NCBI GenBank assembly: GCA_035294225.1
Contig: DATGLH010000026.1
Location: 14,732 to 78,731 of the forward strand
Source: Trebonia sp035294225
Lineage (GTDB): Bacteria > Actinomycetota > Actinomycetes > Streptosporangiales > Streptosporangiaceae
Direction: 5' to 3'
Length of the DNA stretch: 64,000 bases
Part shown: positions 50,644 to 59,341 of the stretch, one piece after another
Layout of the letters: each line of letters starts with the position of its first letter
How positions within the stretch are numbered: the stretch's first letter is position 1
Translations under genes and position numbers: made by a program
The notes under the pieces: model-generated
Databases searched by the model: none
What the model was told of the DNA's origin: nothing
The model's input: only the letters and a program-made list of their open reading frames with translations

Positions 50644-50942
50644 TGCGCTTCCCCGCCAGCCCCGGCGGGGCCGCCAGGGTCGCCGGACCCGGCAGATCCG
50701 CCAGACCCCTTGTAACCGGGCAGGTCAGCCGGGTAGGTGATGTCGATCGTGTCGCCGTCCACGCCGAGCGCGTTGCTCAGGATGCCGCGCATCAGGTCCT
50801 TGGGCACCAGGCAGTCCTCGCACGCCTCCGGCGAGGCGGTAATGGTGACCGAGTAGCGAGAATCCTGCTCCTCGATCGCCATGTGATAGCCGTCCGCCTC
50901 GAGCGTGGAGGCAAGGGCCACCGTCCGTTCGGAAAGGTTCAT
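50640..50942 (-). CDS. Uncharacterised 100-residue protein with CxxC, UGSC operon
   Basis: A small protein I do not recognise. Residues 1-75 look folded (LEADGYHMAIEEQDSRYSVTI then ACEDCLVPKDLMRGILSNAL and VDGDTIDITYP); C41-x2-C44 could bind metal or act in thiol redox. The last 25 residues are a Gly/Ser/Pro tail. ATGA overlap with the 355-residue gene upstream and TTGA overlap with the SDR downstream show tight coupling, suggesting a subunit or carrier for its neighbours. Confidence 0.8.
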   Translation of the reverse strand: MNLSERTVALASTLEADGYHMAIEEQDSRYSVTITASPEACEDCLVPKDLMRGILSNALGVDGDTIDITYPADLPGYKGSGGSAGSGDPGGPAGAGGEAH

Positions 50943-52006
50943 TTCTTCTCCACTACCGGCACCGCGGTACCGGACCACTCGCCGAAAATCCGCACCACCA
51001 TGGAGATCGCCGCGTTCTTGGCGCCCGCGACGATGACGGGTATCTGCCGGGGGCCGGACAGGATCCGGTGGACCTCGTCCTCGCCGGCGAAGGTCCCGTC
51101 CGGCTTGCGGGGCACGTTCCCCTTGCCGGCAAGCCGGAACTCGCGGCCCGTGCGGCCGCACCGCTCGATCAGCCAGTTCTGCACGTCGGCCTTGGACATG
51201 CCGGCCGCGGCGAACATCTGCGCGTGCTCCGGGCAGAGCACGAGCGCCACCGAGGTCTGCGGGAAGATCAGCGAGCCGATCCTGCCGATCGTGTCCTGGA
51301 AGTCGCGCAGCACGTCCTCGTGGTCGGGGGTGTGCCGGTTGTCCACGAACTCCATGGTGCGGGTCAGCGTGGCGGAGACGGCGGAGACGCCGCCGCCGAC
51401 GCCGCCGTTCTCGGCGAACGGCTCCCAGGGGGACTCCTCCTCGTTCTCCGCGATGCAGATCGACCACCGGCCGGGGACTCCCTGGGTGGCCTGCTCCAGC
51501 ACGTGCGGGTGGATGCCGAACGCGTTGCGGACGATGAGGCCGATCGCGCGCGGGATCGTCATGTTCGGCCGGAACCCGGGGCCGAACGCCCCGCCGGCGG
51601 TGTTGAACCCGAGCTCCTTCCTGACCGGGCCGTTGACCACGATCAGCGGCGCCGGGCCGGAGGTGGACTGGAAGCCGCCGCCGCGGGCGGCGCGCTCGCG
51701 CATCAGCGCCTCGAACGCCGCCAGCACGACGGGGAAGTACTCCGGCTTGCAGCCGGCCATCGCGGCGTTGACCGCGGCCAGGTAGACGGTGACGTCCCGG
51801 CCGACCTGCTCCAGCGAGCCGATGATCTCCCCGGGGTCCTTGTCGGTCGTGGCGAGGAACGCATCGACCAGCGGCTTGGACGCCGGCACCAGCGGCAGGC
51901 CGTCGGACCAGCCCTGCTCGTAGCAGTACTCGATGGCGCGCTGCGCCTCGTCGGGGTCGGGGGCCGCCGCGGCCGCGGCGGCCCCGTCCGTCAGGTCGGC
52001 GGTCAT
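50939..52006 (-). CDS. Uncharacterised 355-residue protein, partner of the UGSC protein
   Basis: A soluble protein of a family I recognise as a recurrent neighbour of UGSC proteins but that has no function known to me. Distinctive stretches are YCYEQGWSDGLPLVPAS, AAMAGCKPEYFPVVLAAFEAL, LIVVNGPVRKELGFN, SICIAENEEESPWEPF and SKADVQNWLIERCGRTG. Conserved cysteines (YCYEQ, AGCKPEY, SICIAE) could serve redox or metal chemistry. The start at ATG 52006 overlaps the UGSC stop as ATGA. Two-subunit enzyme formation with the UGSC protein is a reasonable inference. Confidence 0.82.
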   Translation of the reverse strand: MTADLTDGAAAAAAAPDPDEAQRAIEYCYEQGWSDGLPLVPASKPLVDAFLATTDKDPGEIIGSLEQVGRDVTVYLAAVNAAMAGCKPEYFPVVLAAFEALMRERAARGGGFQSTSGPAPLIVVNGPVRKELGFNTAGGAFGPGFRPNMTIPRAIGLIVRNAFGIHPHVLEQATQGVPGRWSICIAENEEESPWEPFAENGGVGGGVSAVSATLTRTMEFVDNRHTPDHEDVLRDFQDTIGRIGSLIFPQTSVALVLCPEHAQMFAAAGMSKADVQNWLIERCGRTGREFRLAGKGNVPRKPDGTFAGEDEVHRILSGPRQIPVIVAGAKNAAISMVVRIFGEWSGTAVPVVEKK

Positions 52007-52569
52007 GCTCCCGCTTCCCGGCTGGCGGCCCCCGCCGGGTCGGTGAGCAGGGCGACCACGTCGTCGAGCACCTGCGCGGCGCGCTCTTTCACCTGGTCCT
52101 CGGTCAGCACGGCCACCGGGTGCGCGGTGGTGGCGTACTTGTATCCGGGGGCGCCGCGCAGCTCGGCCATGGCGTCGGCGGTCGGCTTGAACGAGTCGGT
52201 GATGATCGCCGCGACCGGCACGCCGGCCGCCTCGAACACCACGCCGTCGGCCGCGGCGGCCGCGCTGCACGAACCGCAGTCGCCGACGCCGGTCACGATC
52301 ACGTCGTTTTCCGCCGCCATCTCCTTGATGACCTCATCGGGCTCCGGCACCGCGAAGTTCACCTTCGTCCGCTTGGTGACGGTGACGCCGTACTTGTCCT
52401 CCAGCAGGCGGCCGACCTCCTCAAGGAAGGGGCGGGCGTTCTGCTTGGTGTTGATCAGCAGGCCGACCCGCTTGCCCCGGAGGCTGGCCGGACGAGGCGC
52501 CCGCGGGGCCGCCGCCGCGGCGGCCTTGGATTTGACGGACCCGGTCGGGTCGAGGATCGCGTTCGGCAT
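52003..52569 (-). CDS. UGSC family protein, cysteine form (selenoprotein homologue)
   Basis: A 188-residue protein. VIVTGVGDCGSCSAAAA contains C98-G-S-C101, the CGSC form of the UGSC motif; in other organisms the first residue is selenocysteine. The codon here is TGC, so no selenocysteine is used. The fold appears to be two Rossmann-like halves (KRVGLLINTKQNARPF..., GVPVAAIITDSFKPTADAMA). The reactive Cys/Sec pair points to a reductase or group-transfer enzyme, but I know of no established reaction. Start at ATG 52569, 65 bases after the ADH stop. Confidence 0.85.
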   Translation of the reverse strand: MPNAILDPTGSVKSKAAAAAAPRAPRPASLRGKRVGLLINTKQNARPFLEEVGRLLEDKYGVTVTKRTKVNFAVPEPDEVIKEMAAENDVIVTGVGDCGSCSAAAAADGVVFEAAGVPVAAIITDSFKPTADAMAELRGAPGYKYATTAHPVAVLTEDQVKERAAQVLDDVVALLTDPAGAASREAGA

Positions 52570-52634
52570 GGGTGTTCCGACCTTCCTTGCCTTACTGGCC
52601 TTACCGGCTATACTGCGCCGTCTGCCCGCGGCGC

Positions 52635-53735
52635 TCAGTGCTGGTGGGCAATGACGCCGCGGATGTTCTTACCATCCATAAGGTCCTGATAGCCCTCGTT
52701 AATTTCGTCCAGCGTGTACCGCTTGGTTATGAGCTCGCTGAGCTTTATCTTGCCCTCGTGCCACAGGCTCAGGATCATCGGGATGTCGTAGAGCGGGTTG
52801 GCGCCGCCGAACAGCGAGCCCTGCATCCGGCGGTGGTAGCCGATCAGGATGCCGCCGGGCAGCACCATGTCGTAGTAGCCGACGCCGGTCATGACGATCG
52901 TCCCGGCCTTGCCGGTCATGTCCACGGCGGCCTTGACGACCTCGTTGTCCATCTCGCCGACGGTGCAGATCACCTTGTCCGCGAGCTGGCCGCGGGTGAG
53001 GTCGACGAGCACCTCCTTGGCCTTGACCGGGTCGGAGAAGGCGTGCGTGGCGCCGAACTCCCTGGCCCGCTCCAGCTTCCACTCGTTCGGGTCGATGGCG
53101 AAGACGTGCTTCGCGCCGGCGAACGCGGCGCCCTGCACCGCGTTCATGCCCACCCCGCCGGCGCCGAAGACCACCGCGGTGTCGCCGACCCGGACGTCCC
53201 CGGCGTAGACCGCCGAGCAGAAACCGGTGGTGACGCCGCAGCTCACCAGCGCCGCGATCTCCATCGGGACGTAGTCCTCGACCTTCACGCAGGAGAACTC
53301 CGACATGACCGCGTACTCGGAGAAGGAGCCGACGACGCACATGCCGCCGAAGTCCTCGCCGCCCTGGTGGAACCGGAAGGTCTTGTCCGGCAGGCAGCCG
53401 ATGGCGGCGTTGAGGCCCTGGTCGCACAGGTTCTGCCTGCCGGTGGAGCAGTACCGGCACTTGCCGCAGACGGGGATGTAGGAGCAGGCCACGCGGTCGC
53501 CCACCGTGACGCGGGTGACGCCGGGGCCGGTGTCCACGACGATGCCGGCCCCCTCGTGGCCGCCGACCATCGGCAGCCGCGCGAAGCCGCGGGCACGGAT
53601 GTGCTCGTCGGAGTGGCACAGGCCGGCGGCCTCCATCTGGACGAGCACCTCGTTCGCCCTGGGCGGGTCCAGCTCCAGCTCGGTGACCTCCCACGGCGTG
53701 CCGCCCTTGCGCAGCACCGCGGCCCGGGTCTTCAT
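52635..53735 (-). CDS. NDMA-dependent-type zinc alcohol dehydrogenase (UGSC operon)
   Basis: A 366-residue medium-chain dehydrogenase: AAGLCHSDEH, GGHEGAG, structural zinc loop CGKCRYCSTGRQNLC, SCGVTTGFCSAV, FGAGGVGMNAVQGA, and the C-terminal TLDEINEGYQDLMDGKNIRGV. It is a paralogue of the enzyme at 20385-21494 and of the same nicotinoprotein type, expected to oxidise an alcohol or hemithioacetal with mycofactocin as partner. It leads the six-gene UGSC operon. Confidence 0.88.
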   Translation of the reverse strand: MKTRAAVLRKGGTPWEVTELELDPPRANEVLVQMEAAGLCHSDEHIRARGFARLPMVGGHEGAGIVVDTGPGVTRVTVGDRVACSYIPVCGKCRYCSTGRQNLCDQGLNAAIGCLPDKTFRFHQGGEDFGGMCVVGSFSEYAVMSEFSCVKVEDYVPMEIAALVSCGVTTGFCSAVYAGDVRVGDTAVVFGAGGVGMNAVQGAAFAGAKHVFAIDPNEWKLERAREFGATHAFSDPVKAKEVLVDLTRGQLADKVICTVGEMDNEVVKAAVDMTGKAGTIVMTGVGYYDMVLPGGILIGYHRRMQGSLFGGANPLYDIPMILSLWHEGKIKLSELITKRYTLDEINEGYQDLMDGKNIRGVIAHQH

Positions 53736-53885
53736 AAAACGCCTCCGGCTTGCCTATTGCCTGGCTTTTGTGTCCGAACTCATGACAAGCCGGCGCCCGG
53801 CTGTCGTGGCAATAGATTTCATATCACGCGCTTCTCGTTGCGCCAAGTGTCATATATCGTGATCCCTGGGCCGGGAGAGACGGTT
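53736..53885. promoter_or_regulatory. Divergent promoter region with inverted repeats
   Basis: GACAAGCCGG/CCCGGCTGTC (53784-53805) form a near-perfect hairpin. ATCACG (53823-53828) and CGTGAT (53858-53863) are perfect arms 29 bases apart. The region separates the UGSC operon from the PaaX-containing operon and may hold PaaX sites. Confidence 0.4.
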
Positions 53886-54032
53886 ATGACCAGCACCCGA
53901 AATCCCTGGCCCATCGCTGTTGCGGAGCCCAACGAGGGCCAGGACGCGAGGCGCCGCGAGGGCCGGGACGGGGAGCCCGGCGAGGGCTGGAGCCCGATGA
54001 GGGCCAGAAAGGTTGAGAACGACAATGGCTGA
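53886..54032 (+). CDS. Possible 48-residue leader peptide overlapping the dehydrogenase start
   Basis: ATG 53886 is preceded by GGGAGAGACGGTT, a good ribosome-binding site. The frame encodes MTSTRNPWPIAVAEPNEGQD and then an Arg/Glu/Gly-rich stretch, ending at TGA 54030-54032, eight bases inside the next gene. The overlap suggests translational coupling. No homologue is known to me and the composition is low in complexity, so it may only be leader sequence. Confidence 0.4.
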   Translation: MTSTRNPWPIAVAEPNEGQDARRREGRDGEPGEGWSPMRARKVENDNG

Positions 54033-55125
54033 CATGGTTCGCGCCGTGGTCCAGACCGGGCCCCGGCAGATGGAAATGCGCGAGTTCGCCCGGCCCGTGC
54101 TCGGCGGCGACACCGGCGCGCTGCTGCGCGTCGAGGCGTGCGGCATCTGCGGCAGCGACGTCGAGCAGTACAAGGGGGCCATGGGCGCCCGCGGGCTGCC
54201 GATGATCCCCGGCCACGAGCCTCTCGGCATCATCGAGGAGATCACCGACGAGACCGCCGCCCGCTGGGGCGTGCAGGCCGGGGACCGGGTCGCCGTCGAG
54301 ATCCTCATCCCCTGCCGGTCCTGCGGCCGCTGCCTGGCCGGCAATTACATGAACTGCCGGAACCGGATCGGCAGCCACGGCGGCGGCAACCCGCCCGCGC
54401 GGCAGGGCCGGCTGACCGGCGGCTACGCCGAGTACATCGACCTGCACCCGAACTCGATCGTGCACCCGATCAGGAAGGACATCCCCGCCGAGATCGCCGT
54501 CATGTACAACCCCCTCGGCGCCGGCGTGCGCTGGGCGCTGCACTACGGCGGCGTGCACCTCGGCTCCAGCGTCCTCGTCCTCGGCGCCGGGCAGCGCGGC
54601 CTCGCCGCCATCCTCGCCTCCCGGTATGCCGGCGCGGGCACGATCATCGCCACCGGCCTGACCCGCGACGCCAGGAAGCTGGAGCTGGCGAAGGAGTTCG
54701 GCGCCGATCACACGATCAACGCCGAGGAGGAGAACACCGTCGAGCGGGTCCGCGAGCTGACCGGCGGCGAGGGCGTGGACGTGGTGCTCGACCTCACCCC
54801 GATGGCCGTGCAGCCGATCCAGGACGCGGTCGACGCGGTGCGCTGGGGCGGCACGATCGTGCTGGCCGGCCTCAAGGGCGGGCGGAAGCTCGAGCTGTCC
54901 ACCGACACGCTCATCAACAAGGCGCTCACCGTGAAGGGCGCGTTCTCGGTGGACGCGGCCGGCTACGAAAGCGCGATAAAGCTCATCGAGTCCGGCAAGT
55001 TCCCGCTGCACAAGATGCAGACGCACAAGTTCGGCCTGGACGACGTCGAGCACGCCATCAAGCTGCTGGCCGGCGAGGTGCCCGGCGAGGACGGCATCCA
55101 CGTCGCGATCATGCCGGGCCTGTGA
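54025..55125 (+). CDS. Zinc-binding medium-chain dehydrogenase
   Basis: A 366-residue enzyme. Catalytic zinc: CGICGSDV and GHEPLGIIEE; structural zinc: CRSCGRCLAGNYMNC; NAD fold: VLVLGAGQRGLAAILASRYAG. It resembles threonine/sorbitol/butanediol-type dehydrogenases; the substrate cannot be fixed. ATG 54025 is chosen over TTG 54013 because AAAGG sits correctly before it. It is followed after 42 bases by an amidohydrolase and then PaaX. Confidence 0.87.
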   Translation: MADMVRAVVQTGPRQMEMREFARPVLGGDTGALLRVEACGICGSDVEQYKGAMGARGLPMIPGHEPLGIIEEITDETAARWGVQAGDRVAVEILIPCRSCGRCLAGNYMNCRNRIGSHGGGNPPARQGRLTGGYAEYIDLHPNSIVHPIRKDIPAEIAVMYNPLGAGVRWALHYGGVHLGSSVLVLGAGQRGLAAILASRYAGAGTIIATGLTRDARKLELAKEFGADHTINAEEENTVERVRELTGGEGVDVVLDLTPMAVQPIQDAVDAVRWGGTIVLAGLKGGRKLELSTDTLINKALTVKGAFSVDAAGYESAIKLIESGKFPLHKMQTHKFGLDDVEHAIKLLAGEVPGEDGIHVAIMPGL

Positions 55126-55167
55126 GACCGGGCCGGTGATGGAGAAGCCTGTGAGGGAAAGCGAGCC

Positions 55168-56214
55168 ATGCCAGTAATCGACACGCACGCGCACATCTTC
55201 CCCGGCGACTTCGGCCCGGCGCCGGCCGGCTGCGACCCGGCGCAGTGGCCGTCCACGGAGCCCGGCCCGGAACCGGGCGGCAAGCTCCTGGTCAACGGCC
55301 CGATGCGGTTCCCCGCCAGGGCCGTGTGGTTCGACGCGCAGCAGCGCCTCGAGGCGTCCGCGGCCAGCGGCCTCGACGCGGAACTGCTGTCGCCGTTCCC
55401 GGCCCTGCTGAACTACCGCAGCCCGGCCGGGGTGGGCCGCGACCTGTCCCGGGTCACCAACGAGTACATCGCGGGCCTGGTCGCGGCGTACCCGAGGCGG
55501 TTCTACGGGCTGGGCACGGTGCCCATGCAGGACCCGGACATGGCCGCGGCCGAGCTGACCGAGGTCGCCAAGGCGGGCCTGGCCGGCGTCGAGATCGCCT
55601 CCAACATCAACGGGGTGTCGCTGCACGACCCGCGGTTCGACGGCTTCTGGGCCGAGGCCGAGCGGCTGGGCACGGCGGTCTTCGTGCACGGCATGCCGGC
55701 GCCCAGCGACCGGCTGCCCGGCCCGGCCGTGGCGACGTTCGGCGTCGGCGTGGAGGGCGCCCTGGCCGCCGCGGCGATCATCACCGGCGGGGTGGCGGAG
55801 AAGTACCCCGGGCTGAAGATCTCGTTCAGCCACGCGGCGGGCGGGTTCCCGCTGATGCTGACCCGTGCCCAGTGGTTCTGGGGCCGCACCTGGAACGAGG
55901 AGCCGCCGCCACCGCCGGACCAGCGGCCGGGGGCCGAGCCGTGGGCGGCCGAGCACGGGCCCATCGAGCTGGCCCGCCGGTTCTACTACGACTCGCTGGT
56001 CTTCGACCGGCGGGCCATCAGGTATCTCATCGACATGCTCGGCGCCGACCGGCTGCTCGTCGGCTCGGACTTCCCGGCGATGCCCCGGGAGGAGCCGTGC
56101 GCGAAGACGCTGCGGTCGATGGGGCTTTCGGACGCGGAACTAGACGGCGTCCTGTGGCATAACTGCTTCCGGTTCCTCGGTATCGAACCGCCGAAGTTAT
56201 CCTCAATGCCGTGA
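55168..56214 (+). CDS. Amidohydrolase-2 family protein (ACMSD-like)
   Basis: A 348-residue TIM-barrel metalloenzyme: DTHAHIFPGDF gives the H-x-H metal motif, FVHGMPAP and ISFSHAAGGFPLM the later histidines, and VGSDFPAMPREEP the catalytic aspartate. Related enzymes decarboxylate or hydrolyse aromatic and muconate-type acids, consistent with the PaaX regulator next door. It ends in GTGA overlap with paaX. Confidence 0.87.
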   Translation: MPVIDTHAHIFPGDFGPAPAGCDPAQWPSTEPGPEPGGKLLVNGPMRFPARAVWFDAQQRLEASAASGLDAELLSPFPALLNYRSPAGVGRDLSRVTNEYIAGLVAAYPRRFYGLGTVPMQDPDMAAAELTEVAKAGLAGVEIASNINGVSLHDPRFDGFWAEAERLGTAVFVHGMPAPSDRLPGPAVATFGVGVEGALAAAAIITGGVAEKYPGLKISFSHAAGGFPLMLTRAQWFWGRTWNEEPPPPPDQRPGAEPWAAEHGPIELARRFYYDSLVFDRRAIRYLIDMLGADRLLVGSDFPAMPREEPCAKTLRSMGLSDAELDGVLWHNCFRFLGIEPPKLSSMP

Positions 56215-57161
56215 GTAGTCTTCCGACATACCTCGCCGAACTAGAGGGCGAAGACGCTCCGCAGCCGTGGACCTCGCCAGGCCCGGTCGCGCAGCGGCCG
56301 CCCCGGCTCCTGCTCACGCTGCTCGGCGACTACTGGTGGCAGCGGACCGAGCCGCTGCCGTCGGCCGCCATCGTCGCGCTGCTCGCCGAGTTCGGCGTCA
56401 GCGACTCGGCTGCCCGCGCCGCGCTGTCCCGGCTGACCCGCAACGGGCTGCTGGTGACCTCGCGGAGCGGGCGGCGGACGTTCGTCCAGCTCAGCGCCCG
56501 CGCCGCCGACGTGCTCGACGACGGCGCGCGGCGCATCTTCTCCTTCGGCGCCAGCAGGGCGCCGTGGGACGGGATGTGGTCGCTGGTCGCGTTCTCCATT
56601 CCCGAAGATCACCGGGCGGTGCGCGACGAGCTGCGCAAGGCGCTGCGCTGGCTCGGCTTCGCGCCGCTCTACGACGGCCTGTGGGTGGCGCCCCGCGATC
56701 ACGCCGGGGAGGTGATGGAGCGGCTGGCGCGGCTGGGCATCAGCACCGCCACGGCCTTCCGGGCGACGGCCGTCCCCGGCGGCGTGCCGTCGCAGATCCC
56801 CGGGCGCGCATGGGACCTGGCGGGGCTGCGCCGCCGGTATGAGGAGTTCATCGCCTACGCCCGGCTGCTGCGGGATCAGACCGCGGCCGGCGAGATCGCC
56901 CCGATGGACGCGCTCGTCGCCCGCACCCGGGTGATGAACGAGTGGCGCGCGTTCCCGGCCATGGACCCGGACCTGCCCGACGAGCTGCTGCCCGACGCCT
57001 GGCCGCGGGCCGAGGCCCGCGAGCTGTTCATCGCCTGCTACGACCTGCTCGGCCCGCTCGCCGTCCACCGGGTGCGGCAGATCATCAGCAGGTACAGCCC
57101 GGAGCTAGCCGACCGCGCCGCCTACCACAGCACGCAGCTGACCCTGTCCGCCGCCGGCTAG
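56211..57161 (+). CDS. PaaX family transcriptional regulator
   Basis: A 316-residue regulator with GTG start inside the amidohydrolase stop. The N-terminal winged helix (RLLLTLLGDYWW..., VSDSAARAALSRLTRNGLLVTSRSGRRTFV) is followed by the PaaX middle domain (WDGMWSLVAFSIPEDHRAVRDELRKALRWLGF) and C-terminal domain (FPAMDPDLPDELLPDAWPRAEARELF). PaaX proteins repress aromatic-acid operons until a CoA thioester binds, so it probably controls this operon and perhaps the divergent UGSC operon. Confidence 0.92.
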   Translation: MSSLPTYLAELEGEDAPQPWTSPGPVAQRPPRLLLTLLGDYWWQRTEPLPSAAIVALLAEFGVSDSAARAALSRLTRNGLLVTSRSGRRTFVQLSARAADVLDDGARRIFSFGASRAPWDGMWSLVAFSIPEDHRAVRDELRKALRWLGFAPLYDGLWVAPRDHAGEVMERLARLGISTATAFRATAVPGGVPSQIPGRAWDLAGLRRRYEEFIAYARLLRDQTAAGEIAPMDALVARTRVMNEWRAFPAMDPDLPDELLPDAWPRAEARELFIACYDLLGPLAVHRVRQIISRYSPELADRAAYHSTQLTLSAAG

Positions 57162-57270
57162 CTTTCTGCCCGGCGCCGGCTAGCCCTCCGCCCGGCGCCG
57201 GCGAGCTCTCCGCGCTCTTCTCCGCTTCCGGACCGAAGGTGGCGCCTCGCCTTCGTTCCCTGGCCGCCTC

Positions 57271-57315
57271 GGCGGGCTGCCTTCCGGCGGGCTGCCTTCC
57301 GGCGGGCTGCCTTCC
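57271..57315. repeat. 15-bp tandem repeat (3 copies)
   Basis: GGCGGGCTGCCTTCC repeats at 57271, 57286 and 57301, seven bases beyond the stop of the monooxygenase gene, between convergent genes. Confidence 0.92.
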
Positions 57316-57321
57316 GGCGGC

Positions 57322-58380
57322 TCAGCCCGGGAAGAGCGGCCCGTGCTCAAGGCGGGGCAGCACGTGCCGTGCGAACAGGTCGGCCTCGGCGGCATGCGGG
57401 TAGCCGGACAGGATGAAGGCTTCGATGCCGAGGCCGGCGTAGCCGCGGATCTTGGCGAGTACCTGGTCCGGGTCGCCGACGATGGCCGCTCCGGCGCCAG
57501 AACGGCCGCGGCCGATGCCGGTCCAGAGCCCCGGCTCCACGTAGCCGTCGGCGCCGGCCATCTCGCGCAGCTCACTCTGCCGCCGGGTGCCCGCGGACTC
57601 GGTGTCCAGGGAGCGGCGGCGGATCGCGTCCCCGGTCCGGTCGTCCAGCCGGGAGACAAGGCGCCGGGCGGCGGCCCGCGCCTCCGCCTCGGTGGCGCGG
57701 ACGATGACGTGCGCCCGGTACCCGAAGCGGAGTTCGCGCCCGTAGCGGGCGGCGCGTGCCCGCATGTCCGTCAGGACGGCCTCCACCCCGGACATCGTGT
57801 CGGGCCACATCAGGTACACGTCCGCGGCCCGGGCGGCCACCTCGCGTGCCGCCTCGGAAAGCCCGCCGAAGTAAAAGGGCGGGCAGCCGCGGGCCGGGCG
57901 CAGGCGCGGCGGGTCCACGGTGAGGCTGATGAACTCGCCGCGGAAGTCGGCCGGCTTGCCACCGAGAAGCTCCCGCAGCACGTGCATGTACTCCAGGGTG
58001 CGGCGGTACCTGGGCTCGGACTCGAGCGTCTGCCCGGGCAGGTCGGAGGAGATGATGTTGACCGTGAGCCGCCCGCCGAGCATCTGATCGATGGTCGCGA
58101 GCTGGCGCGCGAGCTGAGGCGGCCACATCTCGCCCATCCGCACGGCGACCAGCAGCCGCATCCGCCGCAACAACGGGGCGATCCCGGCCGCGAACGCGAC
58201 GGAGTCGATGCCCATCGCATATCCGGAGGGCAGCAGCAGGTTGTCGTATCCGGCCTGCTCGGCGCCCAGGGCGATGTTCCGGCAGTGCTCCCAGCTCGAT
58301 AGCAGCCGGTCTTCCCGGACGCCGAGAAACTCGTAGTCGTCGTCGCACAGCGCGGCGAACCAGGAGACCTCGCAGCCCAT
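57322..58380 (-). CDS. LLM-class flavin-dependent monooxygenase, SsuD-like
   Basis: A 352-residue luciferase-like protein: EVSWFAALCDDDYEFLG, YDNLLLPSGYAMGIDSVAFAAG, MRLLVAVRMGEMWPPQLARQLATIDQMLGGRLTVNI and ILSGYPHAAEADLFARHVLPRL match FMNH2-dependent alkanesulfonate monooxygenases. It would cleave a C-S or similar bond using reduced FMN from a partner reductase, not encoded nearby. ATG 58380 begins the conserved chain; a Gly/Arg-rich extension upstream is not believed. Confidence 0.85.
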   Translation of the reverse strand: MGCEVSWFAALCDDDYEFLGVREDRLLSSWEHCRNIALGAEQAGYDNLLLPSGYAMGIDSVAFAAGIAPLLRRMRLLVAVRMGEMWPPQLARQLATIDQMLGGRLTVNIISSDLPGQTLESEPRYRRTLEYMHVLRELLGGKPADFRGEFISLTVDPPRLRPARGCPPFYFGGLSEAAREVAARAADVYLMWPDTMSGVEAVLTDMRARAARYGRELRFGYRAHVIVRATEAEARAAARRLVSRLDDRTGDAIRRRSLDTESAGTRRQSELREMAGADGYVEPGLWTGIGRGRSGAGAAIVGDPDQVLAKIRGYAGLGIEAFILSGYPHAAEADLFARHVLPRLEHGPLFPG

Positions 58381-58697
58381 GGCACCAGTATCGCGTCCGC
58401 CCCCCGGCCCGCCCCGGGCGCCGGGGGCCCATCCGGCCCGTCTCCCGCGCCCGGGGCCCGCCCCCGGGTACCTGGCGCCCTCTCGGCCTGCCACCCGCGC
58501 GCCCGCGCCCTCCGCCTCTGGCCTGACCGCGGGCGCCCTCCGCCACTCCCGTCGCGAGAGCCGCGTACGTCACGGCAGCCCCTGCTCCGCGGCCGACGAC
58601 GGCAATGAGCAGTCCCATAAGTCGAAAAATATTTCTTCATGAATGATATATGCGGTATAGCAGTAAAAAACCTACATGATCATGGTCGGATCGCGTG
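58381..58697. other. Spacer with an AT-rich patch
   Basis: The left part (58381-58600) is very GC-rich with no gene. Bases 58613-58685 are strikingly AT-rich for this genome (for example AAAAATATTTCTTCATGAAT), just beyond the stop of the small lipoprotein gene and upstream of the SsuD-like gene; it may hold a promoter. Confidence 0.5.
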
Positions 58698-59279
58698 TTA
58701 GCCGCAGGACTGGGCGGCCTGGGCCCTGAGCTGGGTGAAGTCCCAGGGATTGACGGGGGCGTTGCCGCCGTGCAGGGCGGCCGGGAGGCCGTCCGGCCAG
58801 TCGAACGACGCGCGCGTCCAGAGCAGCACGCCGCCATGGGCGCAGTCCCTGACCGGCTGACTGAACGTCACGGTCACCCGGACGGCGTACTGCCTGCCGG
58901 ACGCGCAGTCGGGGTCGCAGCTCTCGATCCGCTCGGTTCCGGTGCCCACCGCCTCAGTGCCGTTCCACACGGGCCAGGTCATGTGCCACAGCACGATGGT
59001 GCCGTCGCCGGACACCGGGCAGCCTGCCCGGCACGCCGGCTTGCGGACGGTCGTCCCGCCCGGATCCTGGCTCTCGGCGAAGTAGACGTCGGCGCCGGCC
59101 GGCTGCGACGCCGGGGCAGCGGCCACGGCCGGCCTCGCCGCGGTCGCGGGCACCTGACCCGCCGCCCGGCTCACGGGCGCCGCCGCCGGGGCAGGGCCGG
59201 GGCCCGCGGCGGAGCATCCGGCGGCGAGCATGGTCAGCGGGACGATGACAGGGACGAGCGCGCGCGTCAGCGAATTCAT
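58698..59279 (-). CDS. Small secreted lipoprotein of unknown function
   Basis: A 193-residue protein with signal peptide and lipobox LAAGC (C22), an Ala/Pro linker, and a compact domain with six cysteines (KPACRAGCPVSG, ESCDPDCASGRQ, RDCAHGG, QSCG) that probably form disulfides. I recognise no family. ATG 59279. It is downstream of the molybdate-type importer on the same strand, 62 bases from the stop of the fused permease-ATPase, and may be co-transcribed. Confidence 0.75.
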   Translation of the reverse strand: MNSLTRALVPVIVPLTMLAAGCSAAGPGPAPAAAPVSRAAGQVPATAARPAVAAAPASQPAGADVYFAESQDPGGTTVRKPACRAGCPVSGDGTIVLWHMTWPVWNGTEAVGTGTERIESCDPDCASGRQYAVRVTVTFSQPVRDCAHGGVLLWTRASFDWPDGLPAALHGGNAPVNPWDFTQLRAQAAQSCG

Positions 59280-59341
59280 GGTCTACCGTCCTTAGCGGGT
59301 CCGCCCCTATGACGCGCTGGACTTCCCGCCGGTTGCCGCCC

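Noticed and set aside
52003..52569. Selenocysteine in the UGSC protein
   Set aside because: The codon at the first motif position is TGC (Cys), not TGA, and the frame is continuous.
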